64,000 nt of DNA from Modicisalibacter tunisiensis (GCF_020148005.1 NZ_JAGXFD010000001.1:743541-807540); one strand, 5' to 3'; numbered from the stretch's first letter, positions 1 to 10,803 are shown. Notes: generated by a model from the sequence alone, not told the origin. Translations and numbers: made by a program.

Positions 1-178
1 GGCGATCGCGCTCGGCGAGCAGTGCGCGGTTGGTGGGCGCGAGGTCGTGGACCAGGGCATCGACGCCGGCCCAGAAGGCCTCGGGGTCGACACCGGTGCC
101 GGGCAGGGCCTCGTCGGTGATGAAGCGGTCGAGTTCGGCGGCCACCTGCAGGCGGTGGCGGGTAACGCGGTCGGTCAT
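1..178 (-). CDS. glcB: Malate synthase G, N-terminal part (runs off window)
   Basis: The minus-strand frame opens with ATG at 178 and is still open at base 1, so only about 59 N-terminal residues are present. The segment reading [14 protein letters not shown] followed by [16 protein letters not shown] is characteristic of the start of malate synthase G, which condenses glyoxylate and acetyl-CoA to malate in the cytoplasmic glyoxylate shunt. The catalytic barrel lies outside the window, so completeness cannot be judged. The 257 bp to the next plus-strand gene are divergent promoter space in which I see no clear operator. Confidence 0.85.
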   Translation of the reverse strand, partial: MTDRVTRHRLQVAAELDRFITDEALPGTGVDPEAFWAGVDALVHDLAPTNRALLAERDR

Positions 179-435
179 GGAAGGATGTCCTCTCGCTGCG
201 CTGTCGCATCGGCGTTCGAGCGCCGATTCGGTATTCATTATGGCAAAAGCAGTTATGGAAACGTCTTCCATATATTAACCGAAAGCGGGGTCACTGTGGA
301 TACCGCTCGACTAAGGGCTAAGAGCCCGTACCGCGCCGACGCCGCCATCATGCGCATCACGGGGATTGACCGGCGACAGACGACCTGCTCTCGTTCACAA
401 TCGGTACAAGCATGGAAGCGAACCTGGGAGATGCC

Positions 436-1407
436 ATGACCGATTTCGCGCCGTTACAGGCGCTGGGACCGCTGGCCGTGGTCGATGCGCCGCGCGCCGA
501 GGCGCTGGAGGAGTACCTGGCCCACTACCGACTGGCTCCCCTGCTGTCGGAGGGAGTCGAGCTGTACGCCGGTTTCGTGGATGCCGAGCGCTACCGGCTG
601 TGGGCCCAGGTCTGGTGTCCCGGCGAGCCCTGCGGCACGGCCTTCGTGGTCCACGGCTACTTCGACCATCTGGGGCTCTACCGCCACCTGCTGGAGCGCC
701 TGCTCGACCGGGGCTGGCGCGTGGTGCTGTGGGACCTGCCCGGTCACGGCCTGTCGAGCGGCCCCCGCGCCACCATCGACGACTTCGAGGAGTACGGCGC
801 CTGCCTGCACGCGCTCCAGCGCCACCTCACCCGGCGCACGCTCGCCCCCGGCCCCTGGGTGGGGATCGGCCAGAGCACCGGCGCGGCGATTCTCGCCACC
901 GACGCCCTGGGACGCGGCACCACGGCCCCCTGGGAGGCCCTGGTGCTGCTCGCACCGCTGGTCCGCCCCTGGGGGTGGCCGCAGTCGAGCTGGCTGCATC
1001 GCCTGGCCAGCCCCTTCATAAGCTCGATTCCACGGCGCTACCAGCCCAACTCCAACGACGCCGAGTTCGCCGCCTTCCTGCGCGAGCACGACCCGCTGCA
1101 ACCGGATCGCCTGACCCTGACCTGGGTGACGGCGATGCGCCGCTGGATGGCCCACATGCTGGCCCTGCCGGCCAGCGACCTGCCGGTGCTGATCCTGCAG
1201 GGCGAACAGGACCTGACCGTCGACTGGAGCTGGAACCTCGAGGTGCTGACCCGCAAGTTCCCCCGCGCCCGGGTCCATCGCCACCCCGAGGCGCGTCACC
1301 ATCTGGTCAACGAGAGCCCGCCGATCCGTGACACCCTGTTCGATGAGCTCGACCAGTTTCTCGACGGCGTCATCGAACCGGCCGACCAGCCCTCGGTGAC
1401 GCCGTGA
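436..1407 (+). CDS. Alpha/beta hydrolase (monoacylglycerol lipase / lysophospholipase-like)
   Basis: Predicted 323-residue cytoplasmic alpha/beta hydrolase without a signal peptide. The nucleophile elbow GQSTG places the catalytic Ser at about residue 147. An upstream PGHGLSSG turn, a later GEQDLTVD acid loop and an EARHHLVNE segment supply the rest of a Ser-Asp-His triad. This layout is typical of the serine hydrolase/lysophospholipase group (Hydrolase_4), which acts on acyl esters; the substrate cannot be read from sequence. ATG 436 is preferred over an in-frame ATG at 412 because GGGAG lies 5 bases before it. The stop overlaps the next gene's GTG by four bases, so the two are translationally coupled. 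Confidence 0.8.
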   Translation: MTDFAPLQALGPLAVVDAPRAEALEEYLAHYRLAPLLSEGVELYAGFVDAERYRLWAQVWCPGEPCGTAFVVHGYFDHLGLYRHLLERLLDRGWRVVLWDLPGHGLSSGPRATIDDFEEYGACLHALQRHLTRRTLAPGPWVGIGQSTGAAILATDALGRGTTAPWEALVLLAPLVRPWGWPQSSWLHRLASPFISSIPRRYQPNSNDAEFAAFLREHDPLQPDRLTLTWVTAMRRWMAHMLALPASDLPVLILQGEQDLTVDWSWNLEVLTRKFPRARVHRHPEARHHLVNESPPIRDTLFDELDQFLDGVIEPADQPSVTP

Positions 1408-1892
1408 AACGCACGCTCTGCAGCCTCTGCCTCGCCCTGCTGCTGGCCGCCTGTGCCGGCGCCCCGCCCTCGAGCACCACGCCCGAGCGCCGGGCCCTGC
1501 AGGGACTGAGCCAGCGCGCCGCCGAGGCCGCCATGACCGCCCCCCACTGGGCGATCCCGGCCGAGGAACGCGTCCTGCTGCTGGCCCCGCCCCGGGTCGA
1601 TGCCGACCTGCCCATCGCCACCGACACCTTCCGCGAGGCGCTCACCCGCGCCCTGCTCGGCCGCGACGGCGGCCCCCAGGTCCTCAACTGGAAGCCCACG
1701 GCGAACGAGTCCGCGGCCCCCGACAACCAGTGGATCCTGGAAAGCCGGCTGCAGACCGAAGGCCCGATCCTCGCCCTCTCCGACCGCCGCCTGCTGCCCT
1801 ACCGCCTGGAGCTGACGCTGCGCCGCCCGGGCAGCGACGCGCCGCGCTGGCGCTACCATATCGACGGTGCGCTGGATGCCTCAGCGCTGTAA
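1404..1892 (+). CDS. Small predicted lipoprotein
   Basis: Predicted 162-residue protein starting at a GTG embedded in the stop of the upstream hydrolase gene (GTGA overlap). The N-terminus has two basic residues, a Leu/Ala-rich stretch and a lipobox L-A-A-C with the lipidated Cys at residue 17, so it should be an envelope lipoprotein. The mature part is soluble and Arg/Leu-rich with no catalytic motif I recognise. A weak resemblance in general layout to LpoB-like penicillin-binding-protein activators is noted but is too thin to name it. Confidence 0.7.
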   Translation: MKRTLCSLCLALLLAACAGAPPSSTTPERRALQGLSQRAAEAAMTAPHWAIPAEERVLLLAPPRVDADLPIATDTFREALTRALLGRDGGPQVLNWKPTANESAAPDNQWILESRLQTEGPILALSDRRLLPYRLELTLRRPGSDAPRWRYHIDGALDASAL

Positions 1893-1975
1893 TCGCCCCA
1901 TCCCGCGTTTTGCGGCACCCGGCATCGCGCGCCACAATGACCGGCCAGCCTCACCCGAGCAAGGAGTCGTCAGTC

Positions 1976-3082
1976 ATGCCCCGCTACGCCCGTCACCTCT
2001 ATCGTGAAGGCCCCGCCAACCCCTTCCCCGGCCTCAAGGCCCTGGAACGCAAGCTGGGGCGTTCGATTCCGCACCGACTGGGCTCCAACGAAGGGCTCGA
2101 CATGCCGCATCACGCCCTGAAGGCGCGTTTCGGCGAGGCCGTGGCCGAGCTGGCGCGCAGCTACGGCGATGCCGAGGCGCTGGGCGTGCGCCGCCGCCTG
2201 GCCGAGGCCCTGGACACCCCGGTCGAGGCGTTGCTGGTGGACGCCGGCGCCGACAGCCTGCTGGCCCTGGCGCTGCGCGCCACCTGCGAGCCCGGCGACA
2301 CGGTGATCACCAGCGCCGGTACCTACCCGACCTTTCGCTACTTCGCCGCCGGCCAGGGCTGCCGGGTCGTCGAGGTCGACTACCGCCGCGCCCCGGGCCG
2401 GCTGGCGCCCGACCTCGCCGCCTTGGCGGAACACGCCCACCAGCATCACGCCCGGCTGGTCTATCTGGCCAACCCGGACAACCCCAGCGGCCACTGCCAC
2501 GACGACGAGGCCGTGCAGGCGCTGCGCGACGCCCTGCCGGCGGAGTGCACCCTGCTGCTCGACGAGGCCTATCACGACTTCCGCGGCGATGCCGACGCGC
2601 CCGCCGCCGGCGCCGTATGGCCCGGGGTGATCCGCGTGCGGACCTTCTCCAAGGCCCACGGCCTGGCGGGGCTGCGCATCGGCTACGCGATCGCCGACCC
2701 GGGAGCGCTGGCCATGCTGCACAAGGTGCGCATCCATTACGCCGTCTCCTCGCTGGCGCTGGCCGCCGCGGAGACGGTGCTCGATCATCCCGGCGAGACC
2801 CGCGAGCACGTCGAGGCGGTGGTCCGGCGCCGCGAGCAGCTCGCCGAACGGCTGCGCGGCCTGGGTGCCGAGGTGCCGCCGAGCGACACCAACTTCATCG
2901 CCGTATGCCTGCCCGACGCCGAGACCGCCGAGCGCGTGCACGGCGAGCTGCTCGCCGCGGCCGTGCTGATTCACCGCCCCGCGCACCCGGCGCTGGGCGA
3001 CGTGCTGCGCATCAGCACCCTGGCCGACGCCCTGCCCGAGGGCCGCCTGGCGGCGCTGGAGGCCGTGCTGCCCGGGCGCTGA
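1976..3082 (+). CDS. hisC: Histidinol-phosphate aminotransferase-like PLP enzyme
   Basis: Predicted 368-residue fold-type I aminotransferase. The sequence shows NPDNPSG, the substrate/cofactor loop LLLDEAYHDF and TFSKAHGLAGLRIGY, with the PLP-linking Lys at about residue 226 and the phosphate-binding Arg shortly after. These are the hallmarks of HisC/CobD-type aminotransferases, which convert imidazole acetol phosphate and glutamate to histidinol phosphate. Start ATG 1976 has AAGGAG upstream. It is not next to other his genes, so it may be a second HisC paralogue or an aromatic-type aminotransferase; the superfamily is secure, the exact substrate is not. Confidence 0.75.
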   Translation: MPRYARHLYREGPANPFPGLKALERKLGRSIPHRLGSNEGLDMPHHALKARFGEAVAELARSYGDAEALGVRRRLAEALDTPVEALLVDAGADSLLALALRATCEPGDTVITSAGTYPTFRYFAAGQGCRVVEVDYRRAPGRLAPDLAALAEHAHQHHARLVYLANPDNPSGHCHDDEAVQALRDALPAECTLLLDEAYHDFRGDADAPAAGAVWPGVIRVRTFSKAHGLAGLRIGYAIADPGALAMLHKVRIHYAVSSLALAAAETVLDHPGETREHVEAVVRRREQLAERLRGLGAEVPPSDTNFIAVCLPDAETAERVHGELLAAAVLIHRPAHPALGDVLRISTLADALPEGRLAALEAVLPGR

Positions 3083-3097
3083 CCCCGGGCCCGGGCG

Positions 3098-4150
3098 TCA
3101 TCCCGAGGCGGCCGAGCCGCCCAGCACCAGCATCGCCACCCCGGCCAGATAACAGGCGATGATCGCCACGCTCTCGAAGCCGATCCGCCCCGGCCCCTGC
3201 TCCTGGCGGCGGATCAGGCCCAGCATCAGGATGCCGGTCATCAGCAGCGACAGCGCCACCCACAGCGACACGTCATCGGGCACGGCGTGGTAGATCGAAC
3301 CGCCGCGGTAGGCGATGTCCGAGGCCGCGGCGAACAGCGTGTCGAAGGCATTGCCGCCGATGATGCCGGCCACCGCCAGCGTCAGGGCACCGCGCCGCAC
3401 CGCGGCGATCGAGGTCACCAGCTCCGGCAGCGAGGTGACCACCGAGGTCATCAGCACCCCCACCGCCGCCTGACTGAGCCCGGTACGCTGGCTGATCACC
3501 GTGGCGCTGCGCTCCAGCAGCCAGCCGCTCGCGCCGAGCACCGCCGCCATGATCACGAACGCCAGCCACAGCGTGGTCAGCGAGCGGGCCAGCGCCCGAT
3601 CGTCCGGCTCGTCGAGACGGGTCTCGCGGGTGCGCGCCGGCTGCCACATGGGGTCGCGCTGGGCGCGGCTGACAAGACGCAGCCCGAACAGATAGATGAT
3701 GAACAGCAGCGGCGTGACGGGATGCACCTGCCACATCGTCCAGTCCGGCGAGAAGCGCCCCACCAGCAGCAGCGCCAGCAGGCAGATCAGCAGCCCGCCC
3801 TGCATCAGGTTGCCGATCGAGGCCGCGGCATGCTCCAGATTGGCGCGCCGGTGCGCCAGGTCGGCGAGCGTCAGGAACAGCGTCTGCACGGCGATGCCGC
3901 CCAGGGCGTTGCTCATCGCCAGTTCCGGCTGGTCGGAAAGTGCCGCGGACACCGACAGCACGATGCCCGACAGCGAGGTCGCCATGCCCAGCAGAAGCGC
4001 CCCGGCAACGGCCTCGCCCAGCCCGGTGCGATCGGCGAGATCATCGACTACCCGGGTCAGCCGGGTGCCCACCACCCCGATCACCAGGGCACAGGCCGCG
4101 AACAGGCCGAGACTGACCGCCAGCGGCAGGGACTCGAGCAGGGCCGTCAT
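3098..4150 (-). CDS. Sodium/calcium exchanger family (CaCA) membrane protein
   Basis: Predicted 350-residue inner-membrane protein with about ten hydrophobic helices in two homologous halves. The alpha-repeat signatures are visible: a first repeat around GMATSLSGIVLSVSAAL and a second around TSVVTSLPELVTSIAA followed by GIIGGNAFDTLF. These Ser/Glu/Asn-containing repeats carry the ions in Ca2+/cation antiporters. The first repeat lacks the usual acidic P-E pair (it reads SLSGI), so substrate preference may differ from YrbG-type Ca2+/Na+ exchangers. It converges on the aminotransferase gene with a 15 bp gap. Confidence 0.8.
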   Translation of the reverse strand: MTALLESLPLAVSLGLFAACALVIGVVGTRLTRVVDDLADRTGLGEAVAGALLLGMATSLSGIVLSVSAALSDQPELAMSNALGGIAVQTLFLTLADLAHRRANLEHAAASIGNLMQGGLLICLLALLLVGRFSPDWTMWQVHPVTPLLFIIYLFGLRLVSRAQRDPMWQPARTRETRLDEPDDRALARSLTTLWLAFVIMAAVLGASGWLLERSATVISQRTGLSQAAVGVLMTSVVTSLPELVTSIAAVRRGALTLAVAGIIGGNAFDTLFAAASDIAYRGGSIYHAVPDDVSLWVALSLLMTGILMLGLIRRQEQGPGRIGFESVAIIACYLAGVAMLVLGGSAASG

Positions 4151-4234
4151 GCCGGGCTCCCGGGACTGCCGATCACTCGGGTGAAACGACGTGCTGTCAT
4201 GGCTCGGTCCTCCGTGACCCGGATGGCCTGGCGT

Positions 4235-5755
4235 TCAGGCCGAGGATTCCCCGCCGCCGCGCAGCCGGTCGAGCTGGCGATAGCCGATCGCCTCCATCAG
4301 CTGGGGGCGTTCAGGGCGCGACGCCCCGGCCAGATCGGCCAGCGTCAGTGCCACCCGCAGCACGCGATGGTAGGCCCGTGCCGAGAGCTTGAGCCGGGTC
4401 AGCACCTCGGCCAGCCAGACCCGCTCGGCCTCCGGCAGGGCACAGGCGGCCTCCAGCGCGGCTCCGGGCAGCCGGGCATTGAGATGCCCCCGTGCCAGCT
4501 GCCGCTCGCGGGCGGCGAGCACCCGCTCGCGTACCGTGGCCGAACTCTCGCCCCGGGTATCGCGGGTCAGCTGGTCGGGCGGCAGGGCCGGCACCTCGAC
4601 CTGCAGGTCGATGCGATCGAGCAGCGGCCCGGAAAGCCGCGACTGGTAGCGCTGGATCTGCGCCGGGGTGCATACGCAGGCCTGGCGCGGGTCGCCCAGG
4701 TGCCCGCAGGGGCAGGGATTCATGGCCGCGACCAGCTGAAAACGTGCCGGGAAGCGGCGCTGGCGGCTGGCCCGGGCGATGTGGATCTCGCCGGACTCCA
4801 GCGGCTCGCGCATCACCTCCAGCACGCCGCGGTCGAACTGCGGCAGCTCGTCGAGAAACAGCACCCCGTGGTGGGCCAGCGAAATCTCGCCGGGCCGCGG
4901 CCGCGAACCGCCGCCCACCAGCGCCGCGCCGCTGGCGGTGTGGTGCGGCGAGCGGAAGGGACGCTGCCCCCACTGCGCCAGCAGGTCGAGCCCGCAGACC
5001 GAGCGCACCGAGGCCACCTCGAGCGCCTCGTCCGCCGACAGCGGCGGCAGGATGCCCGGCAGGCGGCTGGCGAGCATGGTCTTGCCGGTGCCCGGCGGAC
5101 CGGCAAACAACAGGTTGTGCCCGCCCGCCGCCGCCACCTCCAGCGCGCGGCGCGCCTGATGCTGGCCACGCACCTCGGCGAGATCCGCCAGCGGCGCCCG
5201 GGACGGGGTCGGTGCCGTGAGGGTGTGGGCCGGCAGCGTGGCCTGCCCCAGCAGGTGCGCGACCACCTCGCTCAGGTGCCCTGCCGCCTGCACCGTCAGC
5301 CCCTCGGCCAGCGCGGCCTCGTCGGCGTTGTCCTCGGGCAGCAGCAGGGTCCGCTCGGCACGGCGCGCCGCCAGGGCGGCGGGCAGCACGCCGGAGACCG
5401 GGCGCAGCCGCCCGTCGAGGGCCAGTTCGCCGAGGCACTCCACGGACTCGAGCGACGCGACGGGGATCTGCTCGGAGGCCGCCAGGATACCCAGCGCGAT
5501 CGGCAGGTCGAAGCGGCCGCCCTCCTTGGGCAGGTCCGCCGGCGCCAGGTTGACGGTGATGCGCCGCGTGGTGGGAAAGTCGAACCCGGCATTGGTCAGG
5601 GCGCTGCGCACCCGCTCGCGGCTCTCGCGCACGGCGGTTTCCGGCAGGCCGACCAGCGTCATGCCCGGCAGGCCGTTGGCCAGGTGCACCTCGACCAGCA
5701 CCTCCGGCGCCTCGAGCCCCAGCCCGGCGCGTGTATGAACGAGAGCGAGTGCCAT
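4235..5755 (-). CDS. comM: ComM / YifB Mg-chelatase-like AAA+ ATPase
   Basis: Predicted 506-residue protein of the usual ComM length. N-terminal ChlI-like domain with GLPGMTLVGLPETAVRESRERV, central AAA+ domain with Walker A GPPGTGKT and Walker B-type LFLDELPQF, then a four-cysteine loop (PCPCGHLGD followed by CVCTP) and a C-terminal lid domain. ComM is a hexameric helicase that promotes branch migration of incoming DNA during natural transformation. The DELPQFDRGVLEVMREPLE segment is typical of the family. It stands alone, without other competence genes nearby. Confidence 0.92.
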   Translation of the reverse strand: MALALVHTRAGLGLEAPEVLVEVHLANGLPGMTLVGLPETAVRESRERVRSALTNAGFDFPTTRRITVNLAPADLPKEGGRFDLPIALGILAASEQIPVASLESVECLGELALDGRLRPVSGVLPAALAARRAERTLLLPEDNADEAALAEGLTVQAAGHLSEVVAHLLGQATLPAHTLTAPTPSRAPLADLAEVRGQHQARRALEVAAAGGHNLLFAGPPGTGKTMLASRLPGILPPLSADEALEVASVRSVCGLDLLAQWGQRPFRSPHHTASGAALVGGGSRPRPGEISLAHHGVLFLDELPQFDRGVLEVMREPLESGEIHIARASRQRRFPARFQLVAAMNPCPCGHLGDPRQACVCTPAQIQRYQSRLSGPLLDRIDLQVEVPALPPDQLTRDTRGESSATVRERVLAARERQLARGHLNARLPGAALEAACALPEAERVWLAEVLTRLKLSARAYHRVLRVALTLADLAGASRPERPQLMEAIGYRQLDRLRGGGESSA

Positions 5756-5879
5756 GGGCGGCTCCTTGATCCGACGACGTGGCCGCGAGCCGGACCGGCA
5801 GTGCCCGGCTCGCTACTTAAGAATCTGTTGATTCAGCATTCATTGATACAGATCGGGCCGTCATCGGCAAGGGCGTGGC

Positions 5880-6931
<1,052 letters not shown>

Positions 6932-6957
6932 AGACGCAGGACAAGGAGACAACAACG

Positions 6958-8202
6958 ATGACAGAGCTCAACTACGCGCTCGACACCTTCTACTTCCTGA
7001 TCTGCGGGGTGCTGGTCATGTGGATGGCCGCCGGCTTCGCGATGCTGGAAGCCGGTCTGGTGCGCTCGAAGAACACCGCGGAGATCCTCACCAAGAACGT
7101 CGTGCTGTTCGCCATCGCCTGCACCATGTACCTGCTCGTGGGCTACTACCTGATGTACTCGAGCGACGCCGGCGGCTTCCTGCCCAACCTCGGCGTGCTG
7201 CTGGGCGGCGAGCACGGCGTGGATGCGGTGCTGGCCGGCGGTGACGACGCGCCCTACTATTCCGCCCGCGCCGACTTCTTCTTCCAGGTGGTCTTCGTGG
7301 CGACCGCCATGTCGATCGTCTCCGGCGCCGTGGCCGAACGCATGAAGCTGTGGGCCTTCCTGGCCTTCGCGGTGGTGATGACCGCCGTCATCTACCCCGT
7401 CGAAGGGTACTGGACCTGGGGCGGCGGCTGGCTGAACGAACTGGGCTATTCCGACTATGCCGGTTCCGGCATCGTGCACCTCGCCGGGGCCGCCGCGGCA
7501 CTGGCCGGGGTGCTGGTGCTCGGCCCGCGCCGGGGCAAGTACGGCAAGAACGGCGCCATCTTCGCCATCCCCGGCGCCAACATGCCGCTGGCCACGCTCG
7601 GCACCTTCATCCTGTGGATGGGCTGGTTCGGCTTCAACGGCGGCTCCGAGCTGAAGCTCTCCGACGTGACCTCGGCGAACCACATGGCACAGGTACTGGT
7701 CAACACCAATGCCGCGGCGGCCGGCGGCGTGATCGCCGCGCTGGTTCTGGCCAAGCTCTGGTTCCGCAAGGCCGACCTGACCATGGCGCTGAACGGCGCG
7801 ATCGCCGGTCTGGTGGCCATCACCGCCGACCCGCTCTCCCCCACCGCCCCGGTTGCGACGCTGATCGGCGCCATCGGCGGCCTGCTGGTGGTGGCCGCGA
7901 TCGTGACCCTCGACAAGCTGCGCATCGATGACCCGGTGGGCGCGATCTCCGCCCACGGCGTGGCCGGCATCTGGGGCGTGATGGTGGTGCCGTTCAGCAA
8001 TGGCGATGCCAGCTTCGGCGCCCAGCTGATCGGCGTGATCGGCATCTTCGCCTGGGTGTTCCTCGCCAGCCTGGCGGTGTGGCTGATCCTCAAGGCGATC
8101 ATGGGCATCCGCGTCAGCGAGGAAGAAGAATACGAGGGGGTCGATCTGGCCGAGTGCGGGCTGGAGGCCTATCCGGAGTTTACCGTCGGCGGCAACCAGT
8201 AA
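6958..8202 (+). CDS. amtB: Ammonium transporter AmtB
   Basis: Predicted 414-residue inner-membrane channel with about eleven transmembrane helices. The twin pore histidines are visible in GSGIVHLAGAAAA and ISAHGVAGIWGVM, and the aromatic gate and GGWLNELGYSD segments fit the Amt/Mep/Rh family. It imports NH4+/NH3 under nitrogen limitation and is gated by GlnK, whose gene lies directly upstream. The C-terminal tail (EEEEYEGVDLAECGLEAYPE) is the conserved cytoplasmic GlnK-interacting extension. No cleavable signal peptide is obvious. A strong hairpin terminator follows 38 bases after the stop. Confidence 0.95.
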   Translation: MTELNYALDTFYFLICGVLVMWMAAGFAMLEAGLVRSKNTAEILTKNVVLFAIACTMYLLVGYYLMYSSDAGGFLPNLGVLLGGEHGVDAVLAGGDDAPYYSARADFFFQVVFVATAMSIVSGAVAERMKLWAFLAFAVVMTAVIYPVEGYWTWGGGWLNELGYSDYAGSGIVHLAGAAAALAGVLVLGPRRGKYGKNGAIFAIPGANMPLATLGTFILWMGWFGFNGGSELKLSDVTSANHMAQVLVNTNAAAAGGVIAALVLAKLWFRKADLTMALNGAIAGLVAITADPLSPTAPVATLIGAIGGLLVVAAIVTLDKLRIDDPVGAISAHGVAGIWGVMVVPFSNGDASFGAQLIGVIGIFAWVFLASLAVWLILKAIMGIRVSEEEEYEGVDLAECGLEAYPEFTVGGNQ

Positions 8203-8240
8203 CGCCGCCGACATACCGAGTGAGCTGGCGTGCTCCACCT

Positions 8241-8265
8241 GGCCCCCTTCGGGGGGTCTTTTTTA
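8241..8265 (+). terminator. Rho-independent terminator after amtB
   Basis: GGCCCCC-TTCG-GGGGGTC gives a seven-pair stem closed by a stable UUCG tetraloop, followed by six T. It separates glnK-amtB from the second PII gene, implying that the latter has its own promoter. Confidence 0.9.
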
Positions 8266-8293
8266 TTCGCCCAACGAGCGGTGTATGCTTTAG

Positions 8294-8704
<411 letters not shown>

Positions 8705-8705
8705 G

Positions 8706-8850
8706 TTCGGCCTGAAAACTGGCTACGCTCGGCCATACGGCGTTAAAAATCAGCTCAAAATGCTCATTTACTCCGCGTAAACTCCGCTTTTTCGCTGATT
8801 TTTGCCTTGTCTGGCCATCGCTCGCCGACTTTTCAGACCAAACTGCCGCT
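8706..8850. repeat. Intergenic imperfect palindromic element
   Basis: An A/T-richer block between the second PII gene and the terminator. It is bounded by GCCTGAAAA on the left and a near complement TTTTCAGACC on the right, with an inner pair AAAAATCAGC / GCTGATTTTT at about 8745-8804. The architecture is that of a mobile intergenic palindrome of the kind scattered in gammaproteobacterial genomes. No frame in it looks like a gene. Confidence 0.5.
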
Positions 8851-8868
8851 CGCATCCATCCCGAACAA

Positions 8869-8905
8869 CAACGCCCCCATGACCTTGTCATGGGGGCGTT
8901 CTTTA
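8869..8905. terminator. Bidirectional terminator between PII gene and fpr
   Basis: A 14-pair perfect stem, AACGCCCCCATGAC / GTCATGGGGGCGTT, with loop CTT, followed by CTTTATTT on the plus strand. The A-rich left flank (GAACAAC) gives a weaker U-tract on the minus strand, so it can end both converging transcripts. Confidence 0.88.
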
Positions 8906-8951
8906 TTTCCGTGTCGCGCCTGTGGCTTACCGCTCCCGGCGAAGCCGGGGC

Positions 8952-9728
8952 TTACTTCTCGACGAAGGCGCGTTCGATCACGTAGTCGCCCGGCTCGCCC
9001 ATGCGCGGCGAGATCTTGAAGCCCAGGTCGTCGAGCAGCGCACTGGTCTCGTCGAGCATCGCCGGGCTGCCGCAGATCATGGCACGGTCCTGCTTGGGAT
9101 CGAGCGCCGGCAGGCCGGTGTCCTCGAACAGCTTGCCGCTGCGGATGTGGTCGGTCAGGCGGCCCATGGTGCGGAAGTCCTCGCGGGTCACGGTCGGGTA
9201 GTAGACCAGCTTCTCGCTGATCTCCTCGCCCAGGTACTCGTGGGCCGGCAGCTCCTGCTCGATGAAGTCGGCATAGGCCAGTTCGCTGACGGTGCGCACG
9301 CCGTGGATCAGCACGATCTTCTCGAAGCGCTCGTAGACCTCCGGATCCTGGATCAGGCTCATGAACGGCGCCAGGCCGGTGCCGGTGGACAGCAGGTAGA
9401 GGTTGCGGCCCGGCAGCAGGTCGTCGGTGACCAGGGTGCCGGTGGGCTTGCGGCTGACCATGATCTGGTCGCCGACCTTGAGATGCTGCAGGCGCGAGGT
9501 CAGCGGGCCGTCGGGCACCTTGATGCTGAAGAACTCGAGATGATCCTCGTAGTTGGGGCTGGCGATGGAGTAGGCGCGCACCAGCGGCTTGCCCTCGACC
9601 TCCAGGCCGATCATCACGAACTGGCCGTTCTTGAAGCGCAGGCTGCGCTCCCGGGTCGTGCGGAAGCTGAACAGGGTATCGTTCCAGTGGTGGACACTCA
9701 GCACTTCTTCCAGGGCGTACTTGCTCAT
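8952..9728 (-). CDS. fpr: Ferredoxin/flavodoxin-NADP+ reductase
   Basis: Predicted 258-residue FAD enzyme of bacterial Fpr size. The FAD motif RAYSIASPNY and the NADP-binding segments LLSTGTGLAPFMSL and MICGSPAMLDE are present, and the C-terminus ends in ERAFVEK as in subclass I bacterial reductases. It moves electrons between NADPH and ferredoxin or flavodoxin in the cytoplasm, supporting redox defence and Fe-S repair. It is transcribed divergently from a LysR regulator, the arrangement of fprA-finR in Pseudomonas, where FinR activates fprA under superoxide stress. Confidence 0.92.
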   Translation of the reverse strand: MSKYALEEVLSVHHWNDTLFSFRTTRERSLRFKNGQFVMIGLEVEGKPLVRAYSIASPNYEDHLEFFSIKVPDGPLTSRLQHLKVGDQIMVSRKPTGTLVTDDLLPGRNLYLLSTGTGLAPFMSLIQDPEVYERFEKIVLIHGVRTVSELAYADFIEQELPAHEYLGEEISEKLVYYPTVTREDFRTMGRLTDHIRSGKLFEDTGLPALDPKQDRAMICGSPAMLDETSALLDDLGFKISPRMGEPGDYVIERAFVEK

Positions 9729-9834
9729 CAGGGCCTCTCAATATATTCCAAAAAAGAATAATACATCGGAGTTTAACTTTCCCATAATTCTAAGACCCCG
9801 GCCGATATCTGTTAAATGGGTTGTCTGGATAACC

Positions 9835-9855
9835 CTTATCGGTAATCTTGATAAG
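9835..9855. promoter_or_regulatory. Candidate LysR-type operator between fpr and finR
   Basis: CTTATC-N9-GATAAG, a perfect inverted repeat containing a T-N11-A type core, ends 21 bases before the LysR gene. A second weaker dyad GGGTT-N8-AACCC lies immediately upstream. Position and form fit an autoregulatory/activating site of the adjacent LysR protein. Confidence 0.6.
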
Positions 9856-9876
9856 CAAGCCGCCACGAGTCCGCCC

Positions 9877-10803
9877 ATGCGCTACACCCTTCGCCAGCTC
9901 GAGGTCTTCGTCGCCGTCGCCCAGCAGCAGAGCGTCTCGCACGCCGCCCGCGAGCTGGCGCTCTCGCAGTCCGCCGCCAGCACGGCACTGGCCGAACTGG
10001 AACGCCAGTTCGACTGCCGGCTGTTCGATCGCATCGGCCGCCGGCTCAAGCTCAACGCCCTGGGCTTCCAGCTGCTGCCCAAGGCGGTGGCCCTGCTCGA
10101 CCGCGGCGAGGAGATCGAGGAACTGCTGCGCGGCCAGCGCGGCATCGGTTCGCTGGACGTCGGCGCCACCCTGACCATCGGCAACTACCTGGCCACCCTG
10201 CTGATCAGCGACTTCATGCAGCGCCACCCCGGCAGCCGGGTACGCCTGCACGTGCGCAACACCGCCTCGATCGTCGAGCGCATCATCCAGCACGAACTGG
10301 ACCTGGGGCTGATCGAGGGCAACTGCCAGCACGAGGACGTGGTGCTGCAGCCCTGGGTGGAGGACGAGCTGACGGTGTTCTGCGCCCCGCACCATCCGCT
10401 GGCCGGCGCCGGCGACGTGGGCCTCGACCGGCTGCTGCGGGAGGCCTGGATCATGCGCGAACAGGGCTCGGGGACCCGCCTGACCCTGGAGCAGGCCACC
10501 CGCCACCGCCGCGGGCGCTTCAACATCCGCCTCGAGCTGGAGCACACCGAAGGCATCAAGCGGGCGGTGGAATCGGGGCTGGGCATCGGCTGCGTCTCCA
10601 ACCTGGCCCTGCGCGACGCCTTCCGGCGCGGCAGCCTGGTGCCGGTCGCCACGCCGGCGCTCGACCTGCGCCGCCAGTTCGCCTTCATCTGGCACCGTCA
10701 CAAGTACCTGAGCACCGGCATGCGGGAGTTCCTGCGCCTGTGCCAGCAGATGACCGAAGGCGTCAGCCGCAGCGACGAGATCGAGCTGCCCAGCGTGCCC
10801 TGA
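9877..10803 (+). CDS. finR: LysR-family regulator, FinR-like
   Basis: Predicted 308-residue LysR protein. The N-terminal winged helix-turn-helix reads LRQLEVFVAVAQQQSVSHAA then SQSAASTALAELE; the C-terminal effector domain is of normal length with the usual glycine-rich turn (VESGLGIGCVSNLAL). It is divergent from fpr with a 148 bp spacer containing a dyad operator, matching the finR-fprA arrangement. The symbol rests on this context and the redox neighbour, not on a sequence search. Confidence 0.72.
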   Translation: MRYTLRQLEVFVAVAQQQSVSHAARELALSQSAASTALAELERQFDCRLFDRIGRRLKLNALGFQLLPKAVALLDRGEEIEELLRGQRGIGSLDVGATLTIGNYLATLLISDFMQRHPGSRVRLHVRNTASIVERIIQHELDLGLIEGNCQHEDVVLQPWVEDELTVFCAPHHPLAGAGDVGLDRLLREAWIMREQGSGTRLTLEQATRHRRGRFNIRLELEHTEGIKRAVESGLGIGCVSNLALRDAFRRGSLVPVATPALDLRRQFAFIWHRHKYLSTGMREFLRLCQQMTEGVSRSDEIELPSVP